Assembly: GCA_964016885.1 (NCBI GenBank)
Contig: OZ024746.1
Span: 99,910,433 to 99,974,432, forward strand
DNA length: 64,000 nt
Origin: Eledone cirrhosa
Lineage: Eukaryota > Mollusca > Cephalopoda > Octopoda > Eledonidae
Reading direction: 5' to 3'
The position numbers were made by a program, and so were the translations under genes. Within the stretch, counting starts at the first letter, position 1; each line of letters opens with the position of its first letter. This document shows, piece after piece, positions 1 through 14,100 of the stretch. The notes under the pieces are model-generated. The model saw only the letters and a program-made list of their open reading frames with translations. It did no database searches and was not told where the DNA came from.

Positions 1-360
1 GGATTGGCAAAGGTTATACTGAGTAATTTTTTAATTTGGTGACAAAATCTTACATGATTCCAATTCTGAATATCTCTCAAGAACATGAAATAATTGTAAA
101 AATTCCATTCTTCTCAATATAAATTTTCTTTCTGTTTTTTTTATTCTTTTTCTATTAAACTGTATTTACATGATATATTCCATAAATAAAATTATTTAAA
201 CAAGATTGAAAGAAAAAATATAATTACATAAGTCATTGAGAAAAAACAATTGACGCACATGTTTTTATATACACATGTGTGAAATAATCACTGCAGATAT
301 TTTAACACCTTATTTATCATATTTCCTGAAATCTATTTTATGTAAGTTATATCAACTTAC

Positions 361-469
361 CATATTATTTCCCAAGCAGTATCCACTAGGATTAATTTTT
401 TCATTTTTAAGCATTTCCACAACTTTGTCTTTTTCTTCTGTTGGTTTGCAGTATTTGGAAAGACTAAAT
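361..469 (-). CDS. Myosin exon 10 (converter, last in window)
   Basis: 109 nt, reading [20 protein letters not shown], then [16 protein letters not shown]. The final YCLGNNM matches the converter's (Y/W)-x-(L/I)-G-x-(T/S)-K-(V/L)-F end; the next residues would be encoded left of the window. Acceptor TTTTCAAG, donor GTAAGT. Phase 0 at the end. Confidence 0.9.
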
Positions 470-3400
470 CTTGAAAATTGAAATGAAAAAGAAATTTAGT
501 ATATATATTTACCTGTATTTCTTATTCAGTAGGGTTTTATTCATCTCAAAGCTATAAGATTTGTTAGTCACTATCTGAAATAGCAACTAATACTAAAAAT
601 GGTCCCTATCGGTCACAAATGACCATGGTTTTGTGCCTAGAAAGTTTCACCTAGAAAGTTTCACAAACCTTGTTTGTAGAAGACTAGCAGTCACCATTTA
701 TATCAGTCTCCCCTCTCCATGTCACCAATGTTATCCGAGGGAAAGGCAAAGGCTGATACAGCTTGGCACGAATGATGTCTCAATTCATTTCTACAGCTCA
801 GTAAACTGGAGCAACGTGAAATAAAGTGTCTTGCTGAAGGACACAACACATCACCCGGTCCGAGAATTGAACTCACAACCTCTCAATTGCAAGCCATGTG
901 CTCTAACCACTAACACTAGAAGAGAAGCTAATACTGACAAATTTATTTCAGATTCACTCCACAAGAAAAACAATGATGCAAATGTACAATAGAACCAGTC
1001 ACAACCTTACATTTCGATATACAGCAACCATGTAGGAGAATGCTAGAAAGGGACTGTTGAATCACTCTCAGAATTGTTAATCATGATAATTAGTAAATAC
1101 AGATCTCTATCTTTCTCTCTCTCTCTCTGTCTCTCTCTCTCTCTATCACACACACACACACATACACAGAGTAAACAATATCAATACATTATGATATTTA
1201 CCATTCTTCTAGGGTCTAATATAAAAGATGTAGACGGATAACGAGTACACTAACAGGAAGGGAGAAGTTTACATGTAGAAGATGCAAAGGAGTAATAGAG
1301 AGGAGGAGTGCCAATAATATAAACCTTTTCCAGTCACAGGAAGGATCCAAAGACGTGGTTGATAGCTTCTGCTACTTAGGTGACTTAGCAGAATAAGGAA
1401 AGGATGGAAGAAGTTTAGAGAACTACTCCCACTGTTGACAACAAAAAGGTTTCTCCCCATGAAACACCTGTGTGTGGTGTACAATGCTGTATGGTAGTGA
1501 AACATAGGCTGTAACTGCAGGGCACATGTGGTGCTAGATGGTAGTGAAACATAGGCTGTAACTGCAGGGGACATGCGGTGCTACATGGTAGTGAAACATA
1601 GGCTGTAACTGCAGGGGACATGTGGTGCTACATGGTAGTGAAATATAGGCTGTAACTGCAGGGGACATGTGGTGCTACATGGTAGTGAAACATAGGCTGT
1701 AACTGCAGGGGACATGTGGTGCTACATGGTAGTGAAACATAGGCTGTAACTGCAGGGGACATGTGGTGCTACATGGTAGTGAAACAGTCTGTAACTGCAG
1801 GGGACATGTGATGCTACATGGTAGTGAAACATAGGCTGAAACTGCAGGGGACATGTGGTGCTACATGGTAGTGAAATATAGGCTGTAACTGCAGGGGACA
1901 TGTGGTGCTACATGGTAGTGAAACAGGCTGTAACTGCAGGGGACATGTGGTGCTACATGGTAGTGAAACATAGGCTGTAACTGCAGGGGACATGTGGTGC
2001 TACATGGTAGTGAAACAGTCTGTAACTGCAGGGGACATGTGATGCTACATGGTAGTGAAACATAGGCTGAAACTGCAGGGGACATGTGGTGCTACATGGT
2101 AGTGAAATATAGGCTGTAACTGCAGGGGACATGCGGTGCTACATGGTAGTGAAACATAGGCTGTAACTGCAGGGGACATGTGGTGCTACATGGTAGTGAA
2201 ACATAGGCTGTAACTGCAGGTTACATGTGGTGCTACATGGTAGTGAAACATAGGCTGTAACTGCAAGGGACATGTGGTACTACATGGTAGTGAAACATAG
2301 GCTGAAACTGCAGGGGACATGTGGTGCTACATGGTAGTGAAATATAGGCTGTAACTGCAGGGGACATGCGGTGCTACATGGTAGTGAAACATAGGCTGTA
2401 ACTGCAGGGGACATGTGGTGCTACATGGTAGTGAAATATAGGCTGTAACTGCAGGGGACATGCGGTGCTACATGGTAGTGAAACATAGGCTGTAACTGCA
2501 GAGGACATGTGGTGCTACATGGTAGTGAAACATAGGCTGTAACTGCAGGGTACATGTGGTGCTACATGGTAGTGAAACATAGGTTGTAACTGCAAGGGAC
2601 ATGTGTCAACTAGAGAGAAAAGAAATAACAATGTTTCATTGGATGTGTAATTTAAGTGTGAGAGAAAGGCAGAGCTTGGATGAGTTGAAGGAGAAGATGG
2701 GTTTAAGAGGTGGTGTGCAGGAGAGAAGACTGCATTGGTATGGACATGTGATGTGCATGGACAATGACTGATGGGTGAAAATGCCAGGAAATCCCAGTTG
2801 AAAGAGTTTGCAGTATAGGACGGGCTAGAAAGATCTGGACAGAGGTTCTAAGAGTGAGCCTCAAATTGCTAAGACTGGCAGAGGAGATGATGAAGGAACG
2901 CAACAAGTGAAGAGATTACATGCTGAGAAGGACCCATTCAATCTTTTCATCATCATCATCTAATGTCTATTCTTCCATGCTTGAATGGGTCAGAAGGATT
3001 GTCTGCATTATAAGACAAGTCTGGCCAGCAGGCCATACCTTGCTTAGATGGAACTATATTTTGGCTGGAATTTTTACAGCTTGATGCCCTTCCTAAGACC
3101 AACCAAATTTACAGTGTGGAAATGGGTGGTCTCATTTATGAGGGAGTTCTGGCCAGTTGGCCATGCCATGCCTTGCTCATAGTGTGTGGAACTGGATGGT
3201 ACCATTGTGAGGCAAGTCTGGCCAATAGGCCATGTCATGCATTGTTCAAAACGGGACTGTATTTTGGCAGGGAATTTTACAACTGGATGCCCTTCCTAAC
3301 ACCACCCACATTTACAGTATGGAGCTGGGTAGTCCTGTTATAAGACAAGTCTGGCTGCACCGTAACTTGCTCAAATGGCATTGTATTTTGGCTGAGGTTT

Positions 3401-6400
3401 TTACAGATTGATGCCCTTCATAACACCAACCGTGCTTACCATGGGTATCTAAGCAATAGTTGCAATAACCCTAACCAAACATCATATGGAGAACATTATT
3501 AACTGATTAAACAATATTTTTCTACTATATTTATTTTGTCTAGAAAGAAGCCAATTTCCCTTTTACTCCAAGATATGAATAGAAATTTAATATAAGACTA
3601 AACAGATTAACAGTAGTACAACCACCATATTACTTCAATTTAGTGAAAACTTATCAATACTTGAATGTTTTTCCATACACTAACACATATGTATATATGT
3701 GTGTGAGTGTGGGTATATGCATATGAATACATTTATATGTATGAGTATATAAATATAAATGTGCAAACACAGACACGCTTACAAAAATATACACTCACAG
3801 ACATACATTCACACAAACACACACATACATTCACACATACATTCATACACACACACACATACATTTACACAAACACCCACATACATTCACATACAGTGTA
3901 GTTTTTCACCATCCCCTTCCTTCCTCTTACACACATTCACGCAGACAGCAGATGTAAAGAGAGAGGAGTAGTATGAGGTAGTCAAACTACTCCCTTCTTT
4001 TTACATGTTGTGACAGAAATTTATATATAGATTCGGAAGTATGTTTGGAATGTGGTGAATGAAGTTTAGAATTGAAATAGAAATAGAAGCTTCACCATAA
4101 CATTGACTAAATATACAGTCTAATAATGAGGCATGTAAACCCACTGAACAAAAACAGATGGATTCATTGGTGTAATGGTTGAGTACTCATCTCGCAAATG
4201 AGAGATGTGGGTTCAACTCCCATATGTGCTGATACACATCATTTTCCATTCAGTGGGTTTGGCAGTATCGGTAAAACAACATGCTTAGCTACAGAGAGTT
4301 ACAGGTCTTTACATTCTAATTTCAAATCCTACCGAGGTTAGCTTTGCCTTTCAATCCTTACAGGGTTAATAAAATAAAGTACCAGTCATACACTGGGGTC
4401 GATTTAATTGACTTTCCACTCCCCCCAAAACTGCTGGCCTTGTGCCTAAATCAGAAACCATTATTAGACTATATTGTTTGGTCAATGTTGCGACAAATTT
4501 CAGATAAATATAATTACATATGAAGAAATTCCGAGTATGTTTTCCTGTTTGGATATCCAGTTTTGCACATTTCTGCAGCATGTGCAATTCCTGTGTAAAG
4601 AAGCTGCTTCTTTACTAAATCTTCCTCCATAAAATCTTCTTTGTTTGTGCTATTTGATCGAATGCACCTGTAAAATAATATAAAATATGTAGATAAACTG
4701 CTTTAAAAAATTCTATGTACCAGAAGTGCAGTGGAATTCCATTATAACGAAATTCATTGGAAATAAAAAAAAATTTGTTGTAAAATTTGTTGAAAAATTC
4801 TTTATAACGAGATCATGTGGCCTGTATAATTTCATTATACAGGTAAAATTCCGTTATAACGAATACCATTATAACGAATTTTTCAGTATAATGACATTTT
4901 TTCAATCCCTGGCTGCACACTTGATGTGTTTCGGTTGATCTCGTTATAAAGAATTTCATTACAATTTTTTTTCTTTTTATACCCCGTGAATTTCGATATA
5001 ACGGAATTTCACTGTACTGAAAGATTCTTTATAGTAGTTTTTGTTATACGGGAATTTTACCTGTGTATATACTGACCATAAATAATACAGAGGAAGTGAA
5101 GTATAATTGTCTTTATTAAAATATGAGCATATAAAAATGCAGAACGATAAATGAAAACAATTTGTAATTTGTTCTTGGGTCGTGAATAATGCCACCCCAC
5201 CACCACCATGTGCCAAAAGTAGAAACAATCATTATTATTATTGGCAGTATCGGTAGAGGGTCGGGACGCCATGCTTTGAAGCATAGTTACCTCCCTTTAT
5301 GATCTGAGTTCAAATCCCGCCGAGGTTAACTTTGCCTTTCATCCTTACGGGGTCGATAAAATAAAGTACCAGTAATACACTGGAAAATTGCTGGCCTTGT
5401 GCCAAAAGTAGAAACAATTATTATTAACGAGCAGAGTAGGCAGTCTAACCCCAAAATCATCTACTACCGCCCGGCCGTCGTGCCTTGCCACCGTCCACGC
5501 CTCGTCAAATTGGAACGGCTCCTCTTCAAATTCTTGTGGAAGGGACAAGTTCCGTTGGTGAGGCAGTCCATCTGCTGCCAGCACCCTCTACACGGAGGGC
5601 TGGGCATGCCGTGACTAATGATGCGCAAACATGCGCTGAGGCAGCGACATCTCCAGATATTCTGCCTAAACGGTGACAGGTGTGGTCGCTGTTTATCAGA
5701 CAGGCCTTTCCGCAGCTCATTTCTTTGACTGAGCTGCAGTCCCGGGTCAAGAAGAGACCGAGACTGGGTGACTGGCACCTGGAATGTTGCCAGGCACTCA
5801 CTGCCCTCTACCAGGTGGGCAATGCGATCAGTGTAACTTCCACTCTCGAGTTCTATAGAGGATTAGTGGTGGGCAAGTGCGATGATGCTTTGGGCCTCAG
5901 CGAAGTCGAACTGACCAGTCTGTACCAGAAGATTTTTGAGCCGGTGACGATGGACAATTTCCAGATTTGCCTCGCTTAGCAGTGCTACCGGGGGGCACTG
6001 CCAGTTCGGGATAAACTCTACAGGCACGGAAGTGCTGTCAGATGGACCTGCCCAAGATGCGCACAGAGTAACGAAAAGGTTCTGCACACACTTGTCCAAT
6101 GTCCGTGTATTACTGACCTGTGGAGTTATGTCGAACAGCTACTGTTGCGTATGGAATGGATCCAGCTATCGGCCGAGTCTATAGTGAAGATCGATCCACC
6201 GCCTTCCTTAGGTCAGGAAGAGCAGGCAATTTTCCTCTGTCTGGTGGCAGTTGCGAAAGAGGTTATATGGTGGACCAGATTAAAAGGACTGAAGACAGAC
6301 ACCTTTCTCTTCGGCCAATCCCTCATCAACTTCTTCAAGTTTCACCTGGAAAAGAAGGTGAGGGTGGAGAGAGAAGTGCTGCCCCCCCCCCCTCCAGTAC

Positions 6401-9400
6401 ATTTGCTAAAAGATGGATGAATGTGGCGAGAATGGCCCATGTGAATGGGCCTACTCGGAACATGCGCCTATAGGATAGTTAACTTGGGTGCCCTAGAAGC
6501 GCAGGGTGGTTCAAGATTCGTGGGGTACCTGAGTCACCCCTAGGTCGTCCACCCCTATAGGGGAATTTATTTTGTTATATTTGTGCATAGTTTATTTTAT
6601 ATTTTTTATATCTTCATTGTTAAATTAGTCTTGCCATTGTGCACTTTTACTCGACCTTATTGTAAACCCCCACTGTCCCTGTCTTTGTATTGTCCCCTAC
6701 ATGTCGGCCCTTGTGGCTAATAAATGAAATCATTATTATTACACAGACACAGACCCTTTGTCTTCCAGCAGTGAAGATGAAGGAAAACCCAAAAGTGCCA
6801 AAAAACAAAAGAGAAAACTCACCAAAAAAAAAAAGCCCCAACAAAACACAAAAACATACACAAAAAAATACAGACACCACTAACGCAAACACTTCCCCAA
6901 TAACATCAACACCAAAATCAACAACACCACCCCCACAATCACCGAAACACAAACAACCTAAACAAACACACGAAGAAATAAACACACAGACACCTGAAAT
7001 TGTAGACACCACACCTACAACAAACACAGACATATCCGAAACAACATCACCAAAACCATCACCACCACAGTCACCAAAACGAAAACAAATAAAACCACAC
7101 CAATAAAACATTAAAAACTTTGTGCTTGTCAGAAGGGCCAACAATAAATTGATGGCCCTCTTAGCACGAAGCGAGGACATCCAAACATAGGGGGAGATCT
7201 TTGAACTGAACACATTTTGCGTGCCAGAAGTTTTGCTCCTGGTGCGAATGTCGCTCAATTCCTACAAAGAAATTCGAGAAAGCTTTCCTCAAGACATGGG
7301 AACCCCGAATGTGAAACCCACATCAAGACTTTTAAAGGGGTTCCCAAAAGAAACCTCACCAACCTTGGAGGTCGAACCACCCGACCTTCACAAGACCCCG
7401 GGAGGTATGTAAACCTTCCCTCTCTCTCTTTTAGCTTGCCAACATGGCGATATTAAGAGTAGGAAGGTTAAATGTTCGCAGCCTGGGGTCACCCTGGAAG
7501 CAGGGTCGCCTGCTCAACGATCTCAGGTCTCTGGAAATGGATGTGATTGCCGTCAGCAAGACCAGGATTTCCGACATGCGCGCACTAGCCCCCATTTCGA
7601 CGACTATCAGATCTTCGCATCTATTAGCAGGCCGGGAATGGGAGGTGGGGTGGCAGTGCTGTTTAGGAAAGGTCTGGATCTCGAGGTAAGGTCAATCTTC
7701 CGGGATCCGGACGGTAAGTTGGTGGTCCTGGATGTGAGCAATAGCGAAGGTAGTGCCTTTAGACTGCTGGTTCCTACTGGGGCCGAACGACCGTACTTTA
7801 GGCGCCTGGAAACCTTTCTGGGTACGTCTCGCCCTCTACTGTTAGCGGGGGACTGGAACGGCATCTTAGACGCACGCTGGGATTGTGTGGAAAGCTGATA
7901 GGGGGGGGGGGGGCAAAGGCCTCAAACACCTAATCAGCCAGTTCCGACTGTCTGACAGGTATCGACTAGATTTCCCCAATGCGCCAGTGTGGACCAACCG
8001 CATAGGATCATCTAGATCGTATATAGACAGGATCTTTATTAGGAAAATAGATAGAAATAGTGTAGGCTGCCCAATCTTTAAAACGGTCGCCTATTCAGAT
8101 CACAAATTTGTGATCTGCTTAGTCGACCTAGATAAAACGCGTAGGTTGGGACCGGGCTACTGGAAGCTGAACATGTCATTTCCGGCACGTAAGGCTTACA
8201 AGGGGGATCATCAACAACAGATGGTGGAGGCTCTCAAAAGAGAGATTAGAGTAACTTCGATAGAGTTCAGCAAAGAACTAGCGTTAGAGAAAAATAGAAA
8301 GGACGGGGAGCTGGTAGATAAGTTAGATGAGGCTATTGGTAGTAGCATTGCAGCTGACATGCTAGCGGCGAGAATGGCATTAGACCATTTCTTCAATGCG
8401 AAACACGAAGGTTGCATTGTCAGAGCTAAGGCGCGTGCACTGAGAAACGAGGGAACCAAAGCTGTTAGATGGGCCCCCGTGGCAGAGGCGCAGCGTGATA
8501 ATAAAACCACAATTTGGTCTTTGGTGGACCGAGACGGACACGAGATAGGCGATTCCAAGCCGATGTATGAGGCCTTTCGTCAGCACTTTGCTCAGTTGTT
8601 CGGAGAGAGTGGCAAGTCAGAGAGAGTAGCGGCTTTCTGCGCATCTCGACGGTCGACACTGAGCACTGCGAAAGGCCGATTACTTCAGCCGAAATTCAGG
8701 ACGCCCTTGTCGGCCGCATGAAGCGCAAGTCACCCGGTTTGGATGGCCTGCCCTATGAACTTTACATAAATATGCCAGACTTGTTCCCCGATCTCCTCGA
8801 AACACTCTACTGCAACTAGCAGTAGAATGGGAGTATTCGCAGTTCTGTGAGCAGGGGAGTGGTGACGCTGATAAGGAAAGACGAGAACAAGAGGGATACA
8901 TTAGAAAACTTCAGGCCCTTAACTCTGCTCAACACAGAGTTTAAAATTTTGGCCAAGCTGTTAGCAAAGAGATTGGCGCTTGTCGTCGAGGATTTGGTTG
9001 GGGAGGTGCAAACTTGTACAATCCCAGCCAGGTCCATACACAACAATCTCCACCTCATGCGATACATCATAGAGAGGGTAGGGTGTAAACCTGGCTTCGG
9101 TGGGGCACTGATCAATTTAGATCAATCAAAAGCATTCGATAGGGTCAACCATTGGTATCTGAAGTTTGTCCTCAAAGCAGCTGGCTTTAGCCCTGTCTTC
9201 AGAAGCTGGATCGCTGCAATGCACAGCGGCACATGCTCGGTGGTCAAGGTTAATGGCCACCTCTCGGAACCATTTCGGCTCTCCCTATCGGTCCATCAAG
9301 GGTGCCCTCTCTCTTCCCTTCTGTACGTATTGGCTCTCGAGCCTTTACTGCGGAAGCTGGAGCTGTTGCAGGGCATCCCACTCGAACCAGGATGTGGAAA

Positions 9401-11067
9401 GGCGGTGTCGGCTTATGCGGACGACATCACTGTGATGGTGTCGGACACCTCAGAAATCGAGGTGGTCGGCACCTTATTGAAGGAATATGAAAGGTTGACA
9501 GGAGCCAAACTTAACCCAGAAAAGTCGGTGGGCTTGCAGCTCGGAACCTGAAGTGGCAAGCCTATGCCACCCAACAACGCCGTGGGGCGCTGCACGGACA
9601 GAATGGTAAAGTTGTTCGGGGTTTGGTTCGGACCAGACCTCCAGGTGGAAAAGAATTGGGACGAGGTAACAAGCAGAGTAGCCAGTCTCACCCAAAAATG
9701 GGCTGGGAGGAAGCTATCACTGAAAGGTCGCGTGGAGGTGGCGAATGCGTACATCGCATCCGTCATCTACTACCGCCTGACCGTCGTGCCTTGCCCCCGT
9801 CCGCGCTTCATCAAGTTGGCACGGCTCCTCTTCAAATTCTTGTGGAAGGGACAAGTTCCGTTGGTGAGGCGGTCCATCTGCTGCCAGCACCCTCTACACG
9901 GAGGGCTGGACATGCCGTGGCTAAGGATGTGCAGACATACGCTTAGGCTGCGGCATCTCCAAATATTCTGCCTAAACAATGAATAGATGTTGTCGCCGTT
10001 TATCAGACAGGCCTTTCCGCAGCTCGTTTCTTTGACTGAGCTGCAGTCCTGGGTCAAGAAGAGACCGAGACTGGGTGACTGGCACCTGGAATGTTGCCAG
10101 GCACTCACTGCTCTCTACCAAGCAGACAATGCGATCAGTGGAACTTCCACTCTCAAGTTCTATAGAGGATTAGTGGTGGGCAAGTGCTATGATGCACTCG
10201 GGGAGGCTCTGGGCCTTGACGAGGTCGAACTGACCAGTCTGTTCCGGAGGACTTTCGAGCCGGTGACGATGGACAATTTCCAGATTTTCCTCGCTTGGCA
10301 GTGCTACTGGGGGCACTGCCAGTTCGGGATAAAATCTACAGGCAGGGAAGTGCTGTCAGACGGACCTGCCCAAGATGCGTGCAGAGCGACGAAACCATTC
10401 TGCACACACTTGTCCAATGTCCGTGTATTACTGACCTGTGGAGTTATGTCGAACAGCTACTGTCGCATATGGAATGATCCAGCTATCGGCCGAGTCTATA
10501 GTGAAGATCAACCCACCGCCTTCCTTTGGTCAGGAAGAGCAGGCAATTTTCCTCTGTCTGGTGGCCGTTGCGAAAGAGGTTATATGGTGGACCAGATTAA
10601 AAGGACTGAAGACAGGCACTTTTCTCTTCGGCCAATCCCTCATCAACTTTTTCAAGTTTCACCTGGAAAGGAAGGTGAGGATGGAGAGAGAAGTGCTGCC
10701 CCCCCCCCCCCCCCCCCAGTACATTTGCTAAAAGGTGGATGAATGTGGTGAGAATGGCCCATGTGAATGGGCCTACTCTGACCATGCGCCTATAGGTTAG
10801 CTAATTTGAGGAGAGGGGCGCTCTCTCTGGATGCCATAGAAGCGCAGGGTGGTTCAGGATTCGTGGGGTACCTGAGTTACCCCTGGGTCGTCCGCCCCCG
10901 ATAGGGGAATTTATTTTGTTATATTTATACATAGTTTATTTTATATTTTCATTGTTAAATTGGTTTAGCCATTGTGCACTTTTACTCGACCTTATTGTAA
11001 ATCCCCACTGTCTGCATCTTTGTATTGTCCCCTACATGTCGGCCCTTGTGGCCAATAAATGAAATCA

Positions 11068-11108
<41 letters not shown>

Positions 11109-14100
11109 GTTGTTCTTTGAGTCTCACTCATTGATGTTATTTAACTGGAATGTTTGTTGAAATGAATATCAAGCCGCTACCTGCAGCCTCAGATATTCAG
11201 GACGTATCGGAGGGTTCTTGCTGTTCCCAGCAAGCATGCCTTTTGAAGCGTTCCAAAAAGCGGGGCGGGACCAATTTTCTTTAACCATCCCTGGAAACTC
11301 TTTGAGATAGTACCTAGTGCGCCTATGACAATCGGGATCACTTTGACTTCATGGCAGTTCCAAATCCTTTTTACCTCCCACTTTAAGTCCTGGCATCGGT
11401 TAATTTTTTCCCTCTCCTTCTCTTGCACTCTCGTATCGAATGGGCAGGTTACATCCACAATCAGGCACGATCTTTTTTCCTTGTCCAAAACCACCAGGTC
11501 AGGTCTATTGTGTTCCAGTTTCTTGTCCGTCTGTATCCTAAAATCCCACAACACCTTCATCTGATCGTTTTCTATCACTGACACTGGCTTATGCTCATAC
11601 CACTTCTCAGAATGTGGTAAATTGTTTACTTTGCATAGGTGCCAGTGAATCACCCTGCCCATCACATCATGTCTCCAGCCTTTATAGTGAGTCTGGGCTA
11701 GGTGTTTACACTCGGATACAATGTGAGCCACAGTCTCCTCTCTCTCTCCACAGATCCTACACAGTGGGCTATCCTCCACCTTGTAAATATGGTGTTTCAC
11801 CCACTTCGTTTTGAGGGCCTGCTCTTGCGCAGCCATTAACATTCCTTCTGTAACCTTTTTAAGGTCTCCTCTTTTCAACCAGTTCCATGTCTGTGGATCT
11901 CTAAATTCAGTTTTCTCAAAGAAGGTACTATGAAGGGATTTTTCATGAAGGTTGCTCTTCCTCCTTGGACATCCCCTGGTCTATTGTTCTCTCCTTCAGT
12001 ACAATTCTGAGCATGCTCCCTACTATCAGTCACGTATTTGTGTAGGTTGTTTTTCTCCCTCTGAACACAGTCCTCTATGCTGATAAGACCTCTTCCACCT
12101 TCAGATCTCCTTAAGTAGTGTCTATTGACATCACTCCTCTGGTGGAACATGTTGTAGATAGTCAATAGCTTCCTAGTCTTCCTATCCATTTCTTTTTGTT
12201 CAGCAACATTCCATCTCAGAATTCCCGCACTGTACCTAATAATAGACACAGCTCGGAAATTTACTGCACTTATGACATTCCTACTGTTCAGATGTGACTT
12301 TAATATGCTCCTTACTCTCCGAATGTATTCAGATCTTATCAATTCCTTTGTTTTTTTGTTCTTGAGGTCATCAGCCTCCAGAACACCTAAATATTTGTAT
12401 CCTTCTTCAGTGTCAATTTCCTTTATCTTCTCACCTGTTGGTACCTGGATTCCGTTGCTTCTGCTCAATTTACCCCCTCCTCATCACAAGGACTCCACAA
12501 TTATTAACACCAAATTCTATAAATATATCATTGCTGAAAATACGGACAGTGTCAACAAGCACATCCAACTCCTTCTCACTGCTCTCCCTTTCCCAACTTG
12601 TATTCTGCTCTCAGTTTTCGCAGTATAATGGTCAGGGGGATCAGGGCAAGGACAAACAACAGAGGGGACAAACTATCTCCCTGGAAGATACCTCTCTTGA
12701 TCTTCATGCCTCCCAAGGATTCTCCACCCGATGTTAACTCTGTTTTCCAGGACTTCATACTTTTGCTCAACAACTGTCTGATGTTATCTGCCACCATGAA
12801 GATCTCTAGGCTTTTGGTTATCCAAGAATGAGGCACCATGTCGAATGCCTTTTTGTAGTCGATCCATCCCATGGCAAGACCAGTGTGTCTCCTCTTGCAA
12901 TTCCTCATTACCATCTTATCAATAAGTTACTGGTCCTTTGTACCACGGGACTTCTTTTGGCATCCTTTCTGTTCATCCGGTAACAAGTTGTTTATGTGGA
13001 GGTGATGGTAGATTTCCTCAGACACAATGCTTGTTAACAGTTTCCACATTACGGGCAGACATGTGATAGGTCTATAGTTGGTAACATCATTACCCTTGAT
13101 TCGGTCTTTCATTACCAGAACTGTGGTACCTTTTGTCAACCACTCTGGTACCTCACCTGACATCAAGCAGTCATTGAACATGGTTGTCAGTTTCGGGTGG
13201 AGGGATGTTAGATTTTTAATCCAATACCCCTGCACACCATCTGGGCCTGGTGATTTCCAGTTGGTTAGTTTTCTGGCCTGCCCCTTAAGAGTTTCAACTG
13301 TGATACTCAAATCAGTTTGTTGGTGTGCCTGTTCACTAATCTCCTTTTGTACTGTCTCAATCCACACTGCCTGAATATTATGTTCAACATCCTGCTCCCA
13401 TATTTCTATCCAGAATGTCTTAGTCTTTCCCTTCAAGCTGTCCAAACAACATCTGGTTGTTGTCAAACATGCAGTTCTGTCTATACTGACTGACTCTGCT
13501 CTCATATCGCCTAATCTTTGCACTCTTTGCTACAATGCGTTGCTTCAGTTCCTTTATGATAATATTTAGCTTTTTGCTCCTAGTTTTGTACTTTATTTCC
13601 AGTCTATTTTTAGTGTCTATGTTTTGTAGTGTCCCATTCAGTAGGGACTCAAGCTTTCCAATGTCATTTCTCATTTCCCTGATTTGACCATTCAGTCGTT
13701 TCTTCCACCAATGTTCTGATCTTTCTTGTTTGTTGTTTCCTCTCGCTTTTATGCCAAGTAATTTCCTCACCGCATTTGCTGTTGCTTTGAGGATATTGTT
13801 GCACTGGTGAAGGTTCCTCGCCTCAAGGTATGGGATGACTTTGTTTACCTTAGCTGTTGTTTCTTTTAACTTTTTCCTGTCTACAAATCTTAGGTTCATA
13901 GGTTTTCCACTATCATTGTTCATTTCATCTACCACTAAGTTTAGGATATCAACCAAATCTTGTCCTAGCCCGTCAGCATTCATTTCCTCAATGGCCGTAT
14001 CTTTGTTCCAGGTATTATTTATTTCAGCATTCAGATCATTGTCTGCTTCGGATGCTTCCTCCGTTCTCTCAACCTCTTCACCTTCATTTCCCACTGGCTC

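Larger units (their letters stand above)
6746..11108 (+). mobile_element. L1/Tx1-like LINE, long copy with ORF1 remnant, ORF2 and (ATT)n tail
   Basis: Starts inside an ORF1-like region, continues through ORF2 (7444-10731) and a 3' UTR with CTTGTGGCCAATAAATGAAA and a tail of (ATT)n at 11067-11108. Clade assignment rests on the L1/Tx1-like C-terminal block FKFLWKGQ...GGLDMPWL and the CCHC knuckle; it is an inference. Head-to-tail with the copy at 5428-6745. Confidence 0.85.

Noticed and set aside
275..481. 68-codon plus-strand frame
   Set aside because: Antisense to myosin exon 10; the minus strand has the conserved converter sequence and splice sites.
3707..3971. His/Thr-rich open frames
   Set aside because: Translation of a CA-rich microsatellite inside a dispersed repeat.
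6690..7106. 138-codon Lys/Thr/Pro-rich frame as a separate gene
   Set aside because: It begins in the tail of one LINE copy and runs into the ORF1-like part of the next; the Met is not a natural start.
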